The notes under the pieces were generated by a model that saw only the letters and a program-made list of their open reading frames with translations, had not been told where the DNA came from and searched no databases. DNA of 64,000 nucleotides from Novosphingobium mathurense. Lineage in GTDB: Bacteria > Pseudomonadota > Alphaproteobacteria > Sphingomonadales > Sphingomonadaceae. Shown one piece after another: positions 24,400-33,362 of the stretch. The stretch's first letter is position 1; each line of letters starts with the position of its first letter. The stretch covers positions 558,001 through 622,000 of the forward strand of contig NZ_FVZE01000002.1 in assembly GCF_900168325.1 (NCBI RefSeq), written 5' to 3'. The position numbers and the translations under genes were made by a program.

Positions 24400-26226
24400 T
24401 CAGTTTGACAGGGCGACGGCCGCGCTCGGGCATTTGTCCGGGTCAAGCAGGCGGATGCGATAGGCAACCGGCCCGGTTTTTACTCCGGCAGGAACGGCGA
24501 GGGCCACGGATAGGCTGTCGCCCCGATCCACCCTTATCGCTCGTTCGATGGTGATCTGCGACCTGCCGGACCTATGCGTGAGCTGGCGGTCATTGTGGTC
24601 CATCGAGACGCGGAATTCCGGGCCGCTCTCCTGAGCGGGGGTAAAGCTGGCGCGGATCATGAGGTGACCGGCCTCTCGGACACGATAGCGATGGACGATC
24701 TCCGTAGCCCCGTCATAAGGAGCATCTCTCCTCGACTCCCGGCGCGTTCTACCCGCCCATGCGATGGTATCGGCAGTTAGCCGCAAGCCGGGCAGGTCTT
24801 GCCGTCCAAGGTAGGGCGTCCAGGGGACACCGCGCCGCTGTTGCCCGGGCATGGTTTCCAGCGCGAACCTATCTTGTCCAAGTTTGATGAAGCGCTCGAA
24901 ACCGTCCTCTTCCTGCAGATCGGCGGTATCGGTTGAAGCGGGGTAGGTGAACTGGTAAAAGCTGTCTGCAATCAGCGGATTGCAGCCGATGCGCACGTTG
25001 GTGCCAAGGACGAGAGGTTTGCTGCCGACGAGCACGATTGCACGATCAGCCGCCATTTGCAGCCTATCGACGGGAAGCGGAGATCCGGTTGCATCGAAGG
25101 CGCGAACGATGCTGCCATCGGCCATGACCGGGCGGGACGCACCCCACATCACCCAGGTCCTGGGTCCGAAGGCATGGATCATGGTGAAGAAATCCGGGCT
25201 GATATCGGCTGCGGCATGGCGCGCCAATCTGTTTTGCACGAAGCGGAAGGCGCGACCGGCCACGGTCAGGCTCTGGTCGCGATTCAGCAGTGGAACATGG
25301 CCATCGCCCCGCTCATTGAGTGGATACCAGTCCATCTCCTTCACGCCCGCCGAAGACAGGGTCGCATAGGCCCGGACCAGATCGTCGGCGGCGCGGGCCG
25401 GATCGCGGCTGGCGAATTCGGTGACGTATAGCGGCATGTGTGCCGCTCGCGCACTTCTGCGCAGCACCGCGATCTGCCGTTGGAGTTGATCGATGGCCGT
25501 CGTGTAGGGATGAACCGCAAGCCCCTCGATGACCGCCGGAGAGTCCTCCTCCAACAGGGGCCAGAGATAGCCCGCAGGCAGCGAATGGGTTGCGCCGCCC
25601 AGCACTTTTACTTGGGGGCGAACGGCCTTGGCATGCCGCGCAGCGCTGCGAACCATGGCAAGGTGATAGCGGCGACGCTGCTCAAGCCCACCCTTGGCAA
25701 CAGGGCCGCTCACGAAATTGCCGCCGTTGAATTCGTTGCCGATCTCTAGCTGGTCTACGGTAGGAAACCGGGCAATCAGGGCGGCGGCGAAACGCCCGAA
25801 GGCTTCCAGCGCTTCAGCCGAGTGCGGTGTCTTGCCGGCATCGTAAAGCGGATTGCCCCAGTTGAGGGTCAAGGTCAGATGCGCGCCGGCCTGGCCGATC
25901 TGCGCCATATAAGCGGTGCGCGGCGTTTCGAAATCGTAACGGCCTCGTTCGCGCTCAACCTCGCTCCAGCGTATGCCGTCCCGGAAACGGCGCATCGGCA
26001 ATTGTACGGCGGACTGAAATGTCGCGAGGTTCCATCCTTGCGAGAAGTTCGATGCCGCCCCCAGCTCCATCGGAGGCCGATTGGTGTTGTGGACGACAGC
26101 CTTCGAGGACGCGGTGGGTCCCGTGTTCGTGTCCGCTGCCTGCACGGAAACGCAGGCGAGTGCGAGTAATGGAATGGCTGCCAGCCCTGCGAGCGGCGTC
26201 CTGCATCTTGTCAGGCAATTGGGCAT
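24400..26226 (-). CDS. Secreted clan GH-A glycosidase (GH39-like)
   Basis: The protein of about 608 residues has a Sec signal peptide (LAGLAAIPLLALACVSVQA) and a TIM-barrel region. The two catalytic glutamates of clan GH-A are visible: the acid/base in DQLEIGNEFNGGNF and the nucleophile in MPLYVTEFASRD. A C-terminal part of about 250 residues (from about residue 370) is probably beta-sandwich. It likely trims or cleaves a polysaccharide in the periplasm or outside. I start it at ATG 26226, after GGAAG and 11 bases downstream of the pyruvyltransferase stop, because the longer open frame overlaps that gene. As the last gene of an exopolysaccharide operon it may control polymer length or release. 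Confidence 0.8.
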   Translation of the reverse strand: MPNCLTRCRTPLAGLAAIPLLALACVSVQAADTNTGPTASSKAVVHNTNRPPMELGAASNFSQGWNLATFQSAVQLPMRRFRDGIRWSEVERERGRYDFETPRTAYMAQIGQAGAHLTLTLNWGNPLYDAGKTPHSAEALEAFGRFAAALIARFPTVDQLEIGNEFNGGNFVSGPVAKGGLEQRRRYHLAMVRSAARHAKAVRPQVKVLGGATHSLPAGYLWPLLEEDSPAVIEGLAVHPYTTAIDQLQRQIAVLRRSARAAHMPLYVTEFASRDPARAADDLVRAYATLSSAGVKEMDWYPLNERGDGHVPLLNRDQSLTVAGRAFRFVQNRLARHAAADISPDFFTMIHAFGPRTWVMWGASRPVMADGSIVRAFDATGSPLPVDRLQMAADRAIVLVGSKPLVLGTNVRIGCNPLIADSFYQFTYPASTDTADLQEEDGFERFIKLGQDRFALETMPGQQRRGVPWTPYLGRQDLPGLRLTADTIAWAGRTRRESRRDAPYDGATEIVHRYRVREAGHLMIRASFTPAQESGPEFRVSMDHNDRQLTHRSGRSQITIERAIRVDRGDSLSVALAVPAGVKTGPVAYRIRLLDPDKCPSAAVALSN

Positions 26227-26237
26227 GGGGGCTTCCG

Positions 26238-27491
26238 CTATCCGATTGCACGATTGATCTCGGCCAGCAGATCGGACACGCCCTGTCGCGTCCGGTCCGC
26301 GATCCGCGCGCGTTCGCCGGGTGCGATTCCCTGATCCATGGCCCTGATGAGTTGGTCGCCGGCATTGTTGCTGGAGGTCCTTACCGGCGTACAGAGCCAG
26401 TCGCCGCGGTCCACCGAGCGTACGAACGATTCCAGCTTCGGATCCCAGCTCAGGGCCAGGAACGGTACACCGCAGGAATAGGCCGCAATGATCGCGTGCA
26501 TGCGGAACGCGGCAATGCCGGCGCAGCTGGCGATCAGCCTTGTGAGTTCGGCAGGGGTGTCGATCACCGGAAAACTGACGCGCCCCAACTTGTCCAGCTG
26601 CATCAGGGGAGCATGCAGGCTGCGGGTATATTCGCGGTCCTCCGGGCTGCCGTTGGAGAATACCGCCAACCTGTATCCGCGAGCGAGCAGGCTGCGCGCC
26701 AGTGCGACATACCATTCGGTCAGTTCGGCTTCGCCGGGGGCATGGCTGGCGTGGTAGCGGACCGCCAGCGGGCTTGTCAGGTTGAGGCCGATCAGCGGTT
26801 CACTCCGTGCGAAGGGGTTCGGACGAATGTCATAGCGTGTGCTGGCAAGCAGTCCGGGGTCTCGCACGGTATCGGCGGGAAGGCTTGTGTCGTGGCCGAT
26901 CAGGTCGTTCCAGATCAGGCGGGATCGCTCGTCGCGCACCCAGACTCTGCGGATGTTTCCCCGCCGCACGGCGCTCTTCAGAAGGGTCAGGCCCTGGCGG
27001 CTCCATCCGGAGGATACGCCGCAGCCGTAGATGAACACTGGCAAGTCGCGCCATGCCGCAGCCGCAAGAGCGAGCGAAAGCTTCGTCGGGAAGTTCAGGT
27101 CGAGATCGGCAATCAGGTTGCCGCCGCCGATGACGGCACACTGCGCCCCTTCGAGTGATCGCAGGTAATGCGGCATCCAGAACCGTCGGCCCTGAATAGC
27201 CAGGGGCGCGCGAACGGCCAGCTTGCGCACTGGGTCGGGGAAGGTGCCCAGCACGCGCATTTTCAGGGCCCTGCCTTCCGCGCCTTCGCCATATGCTGTG
27301 CGCGCCGCCAGATCGACCGACCATGTATCGGCGTCGGCCCCGCCATCGATCAGGGCCTGCTCAAGGCATTCGGAGAGCAGTCCGTCGCCCAGGTTGGGGC
27401 TGAACTTCACGTTGAATAGCCGGATGCGCGGGCCGACCCGCGGCGAAGCATCGGCCTGCGTGCGAAGTTGTGTGAGGCCTTGCGCTATCAT
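26238..27491 (-). CDS. Polysaccharide pyruvyl transferase family protein
   Basis: The 417-residue protein shows the family pattern: RIRLFNVKFSPNLGDGLLSECLEQAL at the start, AVIGGGNLIADLDLNFPTKL, then VRDERSRLIWNDL, and a C-domain with FSNGSPEDREYTRSL and AFRMHAIIAAYSCGVPFLALSWDPKLESFV. Such GT-B-like enzymes use phosphoenolpyruvate to put ketal pyruvate on sugars, although some relatives act differently. Pyruvylation would add negative charge to the exopolysaccharide. The ATG at 27491 shares ATGA with the stop of the oxidoreductase gene; a GTG at 27500 is the alternative. Confidence 0.82.
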   Translation of the reverse strand: MIAQGLTQLRTQADASPRVGPRIRLFNVKFSPNLGDGLLSECLEQALIDGGADADTWSVDLAARTAYGEGAEGRALKMRVLGTFPDPVRKLAVRAPLAIQGRRFWMPHYLRSLEGAQCAVIGGGNLIADLDLNFPTKLSLALAAAAWRDLPVFIYGCGVSSGWSRQGLTLLKSAVRRGNIRRVWVRDERSRLIWNDLIGHDTSLPADTVRDPGLLASTRYDIRPNPFARSEPLIGLNLTSPLAVRYHASHAPGEAELTEWYVALARSLLARGYRLAVFSNGSPEDREYTRSLHAPLMQLDKLGRVSFPVIDTPAELTRLIASCAGIAAFRMHAIIAAYSCGVPFLALSWDPKLESFVRSVDRGDWLCTPVRTSSNNAGDQLIRAMDQGIAPGERARIADRTRQGVSDLLAEINRAIG

Positions 27492-28840
27492 GCGGCCCAC
27501 TCTCGAGCAGGCGAAGCAAGGCCGGCGACTTCAAGTTCTTCGAGGACGCGCCGAATGACTCCGCTGGAAGTCGGCAGGTATTCGAAGCGCCCTTGCCGCC
27601 CTGCCGTGACGACGCCCCTGGACGAGATCGCGGCGAGCAGTGACTCCACTCTTGGGCCCGTGCCGGGCGTATGCAGCGGATAGCAGTCCGCTACCCGCTC
27701 ATGGCCTTCAAGCGACAGGCCACGGGCGAAGCCGAGAGCGGCGGCATGGCGGCGAAAGTCGTCGAAAATCGAGATCGGGTCATGCTGACCGCCTGGCGGA
27801 ATGGTCGTCTCGACCGCGAGGTATTCCCTCTGGTTCTCGCCTTTATCGTATAGCCGGGAATATATCGTCGCGCGCTTCCACCGACCGTCGTTGTGGAAGT
27901 TGAAAAGAACATTTCCGGCTTCGGGCGCAATCCAACTGGCGGAGACGAACAGCGTTGTCATGTCCAGCGAAACGAGGCCGGATGCCCTGCCGAACAAGGC
28001 CCTGTGCAGTGTATCGATGGGGATTGTGCTGACCACGGCGTCGGCGAGGTGGCATGCCTTATCGCTCCTCAGCATGTAGGTCTTGCCGTCGAAGCGTATC
28101 GTCTGCAGGTCCTGACCCAGTTCGAAGAGAACGCCTTTGGCGACCAGTGCGGCGACGATCCGATCGAACAGCGCATCGAAGCCTTGCCGCGGGCGAATCC
28201 GCAAGGGCCGCCTTACCGGTTCCTGACCTTGAAAAGATCTGCGCAGCGACGCAATGCCGGTGCGCAGCAGGACATTCAGGCGCGTCGACTTTTCGATTTG
28301 CCCCATGCGGCGAAAGAAGAATTCTTCGTCGATCTGGTTCGGCGGTCGATGATGATAGCGCGCCATGTACGCCCTGAGGCCGGTCGCGTCGAAAAGGCGG
28401 CTGCCCAGCCGCTGCCGGGAAATGGCATCCAGCGTCCCGTCTCGTTTTACGCAAAGACGGGATAGCGCAAGGTCGAACGCCGCAGGGATTAGCTGCAAGC
28501 CGTGTTCCGAAACGATCTCCCGGACATCGAGCGGATAATGCAGAAGACGACCTGAGGGACTGACCCGGCGTTGAATGCGCCGCACCCTGGGACACAGTTC
28601 CTTGATGTCCGGTGCCAGCTCGAAGATCTTGGCATTGTCTTCATAGAAGATGCTGCCAACATCGAAGGTGTATTCGCCGATTTGGCGAGAGCGGTGGATC
28701 CCGCCGCAGGCATTGTGCCGATCGATCACGGTAACGCGAAATCCCGCGTTAGTCAGACGATCTGCCGCAGCGAGTCCGGCAATGCCGGCGCCGAGCACAA
28801 CGACGGTTTCGGTCGCGTGCGAGGGTCTGGGATCAAGCAT
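27488..28840 (-). CDS. FAD-dependent oxidoreductase (amine oxidase / UDP-galactopyranose mutase-like)
   Basis: The 450-residue protein opens with a dinucleotide-binding fold (TVVVLGAGIAGLAAADRLTNAGFRVTVIDRHNACGG) and a GG-doublet region (GGIHRSRQIGEYTFDVGSIFYED). This is the arrangement of amine-oxidase and UDP-galactopyranose mutase-type flavoproteins. The C-terminal region (LEGHERVADCYPLHTPGTGPRVESLLAAISSRGVVTAGRQGRFEYLPTS) matches the FAD-contacting end of this class. In an exopolysaccharide operon it could isomerise or oxidise a nucleotide sugar, but the specific reaction is not readable. It is followed by the pyruvyltransferase-like gene with a 4-base overlap. Confidence 0.78.
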   Translation of the reverse strand: MLDPRPSHATETVVVLGAGIAGLAAADRLTNAGFRVTVIDRHNACGGIHRSRQIGEYTFDVGSIFYEDNAKIFELAPDIKELCPRVRRIQRRVSPSGRLLHYPLDVREIVSEHGLQLIPAAFDLALSRLCVKRDGTLDAISRQRLGSRLFDATGLRAYMARYHHRPPNQIDEEFFFRRMGQIEKSTRLNVLLRTGIASLRRSFQGQEPVRRPLRIRPRQGFDALFDRIVAALVAKGVLFELGQDLQTIRFDGKTYMLRSDKACHLADAVVSTIPIDTLHRALFGRASGLVSLDMTTLFVSASWIAPEAGNVLFNFHNDGRWKRATIYSRLYDKGENQREYLAVETTIPPGGQHDPISIFDDFRRHAAALGFARGLSLEGHERVADCYPLHTPGTGPRVESLLAAISSRGVVTAGRQGRFEYLPTSSGVIRRVLEELEVAGLASPAREWAA

Positions 28841-28902
28841 GCGCAGATCGCCTCGAATCGGGCCGTCCGCAATGCGGCAGTCGCGCTGAACGGGGTGTCA
28901 TC

Positions 28903-29694
28903 TCAATAGGACCCACGCGCCAGCATGACGGTCGGCACCGTCTTGCAGATCAGCCATGTATCGAGCAGCAGGCCCTTGCGGGAGACATAGGCGACATCCA
29001 GGCTGACACGCTGCTGGTAGGATGTGTCGCTGCGGCCGCTTGTCTGCCACAGGCCGGTCAGTCCGGGGCGCACGAAACAGTAGTGTTCGAAATGGCGACC
29101 GTAGCGTTCGACTTCGGCTTCGACGATCGGCCGAGGTCCGACAATGCTCATTTCGCCGCGCAGAACATTGATAAGCTGGGGAAATTCGTCGAGGCTCAGT
29201 TTCCGGACGAGTGCGCCGATCCCGGTGACGCGCGGATCATTCCTCAATTTCCGGGTTGCGTTCCATTCCTGCCGGGCCGCCGCATTGCGCCGCAAGTGGG
29301 CTGCAAGGATCGCATCGCCATTGACCTTCATCGTTCGGAACTTGATGCAATCGAAATAGCGGCCCCTGAAGCCGATGCGCCGATGTCTGTAAAACAGAGG
29401 GCCCGGGTCGCTCACCAGCAGTACCGCCGAAAGTAGGACGAGAAAGGGCAAGGCAAACACGAGCAGTGCGATGGCCACGACGATATCGAACAATCTCCAG
29501 AGAATTGTTGCGAGGATCGATGACGGGCTTGGTGCTAGAGTGTGCTCAACGGCATTATCCAGCAGGAAATAGTTGTCATTTCGGGCGACATTTATTTCCA
29601 TGATTGGCCTGTTCACCAGATACCCCTCTATTATCGTAATCGATATTGTTGCTGATAATTGTTGGTTGGGTATCATTGGCCAAATCAGGCTCAC
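28903..29694 (-). CDS. Polyprenyl-phosphate sugar-1-phosphate transferase (initiating enzyme)
   Basis: This is a monotopic phosphoglycosyl transferase (Bac_transf), which starts repeat-unit assembly by moving a sugar-1-phosphate onto undecaprenyl phosphate. It shows the re-entrant membrane helix (WRLFDIVVAIALLVFALPFLVLLSAVLL), the basic motif FRTMKV, the LSLDEFPQLINVLRGEMSIVGPRP block with catalytic Asp-Glu, and RPGLTGLWQTSGRS. Unlike WcaJ it lacks four extra N-terminal helices. The ATG at 29712 has no good ribosome-binding site, whereas GTG 29694 lies eight bases after GGAGG, so I prefer GTG. An AT-rich promoter region lies upstream. Confidence 0.9.
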   Translation of the reverse strand: MSLIWPMIPNQQLSATISITIIEGYLVNRPIMEINVARNDNYFLLDNAVEHTLAPSPSSILATILWRLFDIVVAIALLVFALPFLVLLSAVLLVSDPGPLFYRHRRIGFRGRYFDCIKFRTMKVNGDAILAAHLRRNAAARQEWNATRKLRNDPRVTGIGALVRKLSLDEFPQLINVLRGEMSIVGPRPIVEAEVERYGRHFEHYCFVRPGLTGLWQTSGRSDTSYQQRVSLDVAYVSRKGLLLDTWLICKTVPTVMLARGSY

Positions 29695-29887
29695 AACCGG
29701 AGTTTCCTCCATACTGCACCAGATTGTCTTGCAGTAGGGCTTCTGTAGCGGTGAAGTGAGAGCGTCTTGATTGTAATTATATGAAAATTATGAAAAATAT
29801 TACTATATTGGAAATGGTTCGTTTACGAAGATATGAGTTCGAAAATTATTATTATTAATTGAAGAATACGCATGTTTACGTGATAAT

Positions 29888-30730
29888 TTATGGAACTATA
29901 TCGGAATTGATCCTAATATTGGGTGTGGATCGCAATAACGGTACGCCGAGGGGAAGATCGAACTCGGCTGTGAGCTGCCGGTATGCGTCGTTCACTCGAG
30001 CTTGCAGGGGGTCAGGCAGCTCGGCCATGATAGTTGTCCCTTTCGGGCAAAGGAGAGACGGTTCGATCCGGTTGTATTGGCCGCTGACGAGGGGGTCGCC
30101 GCCACCCCGTTCTCGCGAGGCGGCGGTGCTGATGTATTCGTTCCTGAGGGGAGGATCGAAGCGCAGCCGCCCCGAAATCCGCGCTAGCGTCTCATCCGGA
30201 GCCTGCAGGAGTTGCTCGTGCAGAATGCCGATCCGACGGTGCGGGGGGAAGTGGGGCCAGAGCCTTGCCAGCGCTTCGACTCGTTCTGCGTAATAGCCCG
30301 CTGCCTTGAGCGGCGTGTCGTAAGCCTGGCGTTCGAGGCGCGCGAACAGATTGGCAATGGAGGCAATCGTCTCATCCGGGCGGCGCGCAATGAAGATGGC
30401 ACGCGCTTCGAAAAATTCGGGCCAGGCTTGTGCATCGTGCCGGTTGTGCAGGATCTTGTCGAAGAGCAGCCGTGCCCCCGGTTTCCAGCCTTCGCGTCGC
30501 ATCTGGTTGATCGCCAGTCGGCCGAGCGCGCCGGGTCCGTCGTGGCGCACATGGGCTTCTCCATAGCCGCTGATGTCGTCGCGCGAACACAGGATATTGG
30601 ACAGGGCAGTGGACCCGCAGCGCATATGCGCGAGGACGAAGACGCAATTGCGATAGCTGAAAAGGTCGCTGGTGCGGCTCAGCAACCAGCCGGCTGAGCG
30701 CTTGCCCGTTTCGCGCAGGGCCTGGATCAT
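29888..30730 (-). CDS. Sulfotransferase family protein
   Basis: The 280-residue protein has the nucleotide loop CVFVLAHMRCGSTALSNILCSRDDISGYGE (PAPS 5'-phosphosulfate site) and AIFIARRPDETIASIANLFAR (3'-phosphate site with Arg and Ser). These match bacterial carbohydrate sulfotransferases. The start is ATG 30730, preceded by GAAGGAGG; the open frame runs back to 30802 but without such a site. The C-terminal residues run into the AT-rich region before the initiating transferase gene. It is divergent from the flippase and is the second of three sulfotransferases in the locus; sequence motifs differ from the first, so it probably sulfates a different position or sugar. Confidence 0.82.
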   Translation of the reverse strand: MIQALRETGKRSAGWLLSRTSDLFSYRNCVFVLAHMRCGSTALSNILCSRDDISGYGEAHVRHDGPGALGRLAINQMRREGWKPGARLLFDKILHNRHDAQAWPEFFEARAIFIARRPDETIASIANLFARLERQAYDTPLKAAGYYAERVEALARLWPHFPPHRRIGILHEQLLQAPDETLARISGRLRFDPPLRNEYISTAASRERGGGDPLVSGQYNRIEPSLLCPKGTTIMAELPDPLQARVNDAYRQLTAEFDLPLGVPLLRSTPNIRINSDIVP

Positions 30731-30942
30731 GGGGCGGACGCCTCCTTCATGGTCTGGATCGCGCTCGTCTCTAGCGGTCGGGCAGGCAGGACGCCGCCGC
30801 AACTGGGTCCATCGTGGAGCTAGTCGCGCTTGGGATCGCCGGGGCGCGCCCCCTAAAAGGAAGGCGTCACTCCCGAAGTGAAGCCTGGCAGGTGGCCAAG
30901 CCCGGTGCGCCTGTTTCTCCCGAATTGCCGCAGGTCGATCGC

Positions 30943-32478
30943 ATGCAGGGTCGGCTGTGTCCGTTCGACCCGGTGCGCGAGGATCAGTTGAAGCGACGAA
31001 CAGCCGAAGAACTGGAAGGCATGGTGCGCCGTATCAGGGATCTGCGCGCGTCGGGAAGGCGCTCCGGATTAGCGCTCTTCGCATTTCTTGCGCGGTCTCT
31101 GCAGCAGGTGTCGACTCTCGTCATGACTTTTCTGGCAGCCCGTTTCCTGCTGCCTTCCGAATACGGGGTCTATGCCCTGGGGATCGTGTTCGTCGTTCTG
31201 ATCCAGACGCTGACCTACACCGGCTTTTACCAGTTCATTCTCAATGCAAGGCAAGACGATGCCGCTGTGCTGTCGACGTGCTTCTGGCTGATCTTCGGGC
31301 TTGTCACCGCAGCGTCCGTCATCCTCGCCGCGGCAGCCTATCCGATTGAGCGGCTCTTCGGTGCGAAGCACCTGGGGAACGTCATTGTCCTGCTCGCCTT
31401 GGTCCAGCCTTTGGCCAGCATCGGGGCCTGGTCTTCAGCTGCCCTGCTGCGGAGACGGGCGGTGATGTTGAATTTCACGATCATGTTCCTGCAGAACCTG
31501 ATTGCCTTGTTTGCTGGCGGGTTGCTCATCTGGTTCTGGCATTCGCTCTACGCGCTCGTAGCCGTACGTTATCTGCGGGTCGTTTCGGGAGCAGTGCTGT
31601 TTGCCTCTCTGGGGCGCGATTGGCCCAGCCTGCGCTTCTCCCGCACGCTTGCCATCGAGGCTACCGGGTTTTCGGGCGGGCTCTATCTCTCCCGCCTGCT
31701 CGGCTTTCTCTCGCGTTATGCCGGGGACATCCTGCTCGGCCTGTTTCATTCCCCGGGTGCCGTGGGCCTGTACCGGTTCGGCAACCGTGTCGCCACTGGA
31801 GCTACCGATATCGCGATGCAGCCGATGAGCACTTTCGCGGCGACCCAATTCGGCGCGGCGGCCCGCGATGACCGTGAACTCGGTGCCGTCCTTGCGCGCT
31901 TTACCGGCACGATTGCCTTGCTCGGGGGGATGGTCGGGGCGGTCGTGATAGTCCTTGCGCCGGACGTTATCGCTGCCTTCTTTCAGGCTTCATACCGGGG
32001 AGCCCTCGTCGTCACTGCGGCGATGGCTTTGCGGGGCATGGCCGGAGTTGGGCAGTCCCTCGTCGAACCGGTCTTCGCAGCTCTGGGCAGGACGAGTTGG
32101 GTCCTGATGTTCAACCTCGTTGCCGGCTTCATGTCGATTGCCGCTATCGCGGTGACGGCGCCCTTCGGACTGGGTGCGCTGGCCTGGGGGCAGGTTCTCG
32201 CCGTGCTCGCGATGACGGGACTGGCCTTCTTCCTCATGCGCGGACGTGGCAATGTCGATATCGGCGATGCCGGTCGGCGTTTTCTGGGCGCCGGCGTGCT
32301 GGCGTTGGCCTATGGCCTCGCGCTTGCCGCCGTCCGGCACCAGCTCTTGCCGATGGCGGGGATTTCGCCTGTCCAGATGCTCCTTGCCGGTCTCGTTGCC
32401 GCGACCGTTCTGGGGGCCTTTCTTCTCGTTCTGGCGATGCGTCTGCGTATCTTCAGCCTCCATGCCTTTTCAGGCTGA
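30943..32478 (+). CDS. Lipopolysaccharide/exopolysaccharide flippase (Wzx/MATE-like)
   Basis: The protein of about 511 residues has some 12-14 transmembrane helices of the polysaccharide-flippase type (ALFAFLARSLQQVSTLVMTFLAARFLLPSEYGVYALGIVFVVLIQTL at the N-terminus). It should flip undecaprenyl-linked repeat units to the periplasm for polymerisation. The open frame starts at GTG 30814, but ATG 30943 or ATG 31021 are more credible because the residues before them are polar and low in conservation signals. It lies 84 or more bases from the divergent sulfotransferase start and is followed by a third sulfotransferase and a glycosyltransferase in one operon. Confidence 0.85.
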   Translation: MQGRLCPFDPVREDQLKRRTAEELEGMVRRIRDLRASGRRSGLALFAFLARSLQQVSTLVMTFLAARFLLPSEYGVYALGIVFVVLIQTLTYTGFYQFILNARQDDAAVLSTCFWLIFGLVTAASVILAAAAYPIERLFGAKHLGNVIVLLALVQPLASIGAWSSAALLRRRAVMLNFTIMFLQNLIALFAGGLLIWFWHSLYALVAVRYLRVVSGAVLFASLGRDWPSLRFSRTLAIEATGFSGGLYLSRLLGFLSRYAGDILLGLFHSPGAVGLYRFGNRVATGATDIAMQPMSTFAATQFGAAARDDRELGAVLARFTGTIALLGGMVGAVVIVLAPDVIAAFFQASYRGALVVTAAMALRGMAGVGQSLVEPVFAALGRTSWVLMFNLVAGFMSIAAIAVTAPFGLGALAWGQVLAVLAMTGLAFFLMRGRGNVDIGDAGRRFLGAGVLALAYGLALAAVRHQLLPMAGISPVQMLLAGLVAATVLGAFLLVLAMRLRIFSLHAFSG

Positions 32479-32504
32479 CTGCTAACTTTCCGGGAGATCA
32501 AGCC

Positions 32505-33359
32505 TTGCTTCACTGTCCTGCTGAAAACCTGGTGTTCGTCCATGTCCCCAAGAATGCCGGGAAGAGCGTGCGTCATGCTCTGTCCCGTCATGCGGCTCTC
32601 TCGTGGTCGTTTCTGGCGAGCGATCTTGGTGTCAGTGAGGCGCGAGCCGAACGGGCGATGGACGAAGAAGTCGACGTGCCCGGGCTCGGCCGCGTCAAGC
32701 CGGCGCATCTGCCGCTGCCGATCATGGCAATGCACTTTCCGCAGACTTGGGTGACGATCCGGTCCGCCCGCAGCTTCATCCTCACGCGCCCGCCACGCGA
32801 TCGTTTCTTTTCGGCGCTGTTGCAGCGACTGGGGGAATTCGCGGATATGCGTTCGATCCGTGCCGACGATCCCCGCGTGCGGCAGGAAGCGGAACGTGTT
32901 TGCGCCTGGCTCGAAGGGCGCGGCGTCTTTGCCGATGTCGAATACATCCACTTCTCGCGGCAAGTGGACTATGCCGATCGTGCAGGTAAACGGATCGTCT
33001 CGGCGCTTTTTCCGCTCGATCGGATCGGTAGCGCCGCGCAATGGCTCAGCAATGAAACCGGGTTGCACCTTGAATTCGCCCACGATCACGCACGACGGGA
33101 ACCTCGCAAATGGGCAGGCGCACTCCAGCCTGCCGCGCGTCTGGTGGGGCGCCGCGTCCTGCCCTTGGCCGTCAAGAAGGCGATATATCCGCTCTGGATG
33201 AACAGCGGCCTCTTTGCCGACGCGGCAGGTCGGTACGAAGCGATCGATCTCGGCCCCGATGTGGAGAGGTTCATATCGGACTATTATGCCGCCGATGCCC
33301 GTCTTCATGCGGAAGCCGTGACCTTTGCCGAGCGGCAGGACCTCGGGGTCGTAGCCTGA
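32505..33359 (+). CDS. Sulfotransferase-2-like protein
   Basis: The 284-residue protein has LVFVHVPKNAGKSVRHALSRH near its start, the 'HVPKxAG' PAPS-binding loop of the Sulfotransfer_2/carbohydrate sulfotransferase group, and a second site FILTRPPRDRFFSALLQRL with Arg and Ser. This family sulfates hydroxyls on glycans. Translation probably starts at TTG 32505 after CGGGAG, 26 bases after the flippase stop; the longer upstream frame is a shadow of the flippase gene. A glycosyltransferase starts three bases downstream. Because the PAPS motif differs from the other two sulfotransferases, all three are separate families. Confidence 0.75.
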   Translation: MLHCPAENLVFVHVPKNAGKSVRHALSRHAALSWSFLASDLGVSEARAERAMDEEVDVPGLGRVKPAHLPLPIMAMHFPQTWVTIRSARSFILTRPPRDRFFSALLQRLGEFADMRSIRADDPRVRQEAERVCAWLEGRGVFADVEYIHFSRQVDYADRAGKRIVSALFPLDRIGSAAQWLSNETGLHLEFAHDHARREPRKWAGALQPAARLVGRRVLPLAVKKAIYPLWMNSGLFADAAGRYEAIDLGPDVERFISDYYAADARLHAEAVTFAERQDLGVVA

Positions 33360-33362
33360 CTC

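Noticed and set aside
26227..26715. 163-residue N-terminal extension of the glycosidase frame
   Set aside because: It overlaps the pyruvyltransferase-like gene in another frame; the signal peptide begins at ATG 26226.
32097..32504. N-terminal extension of the third sulfotransferase
   Set aside because: It lies inside the flippase gene in another frame; the PAPS loop starts right after TTG 32505.
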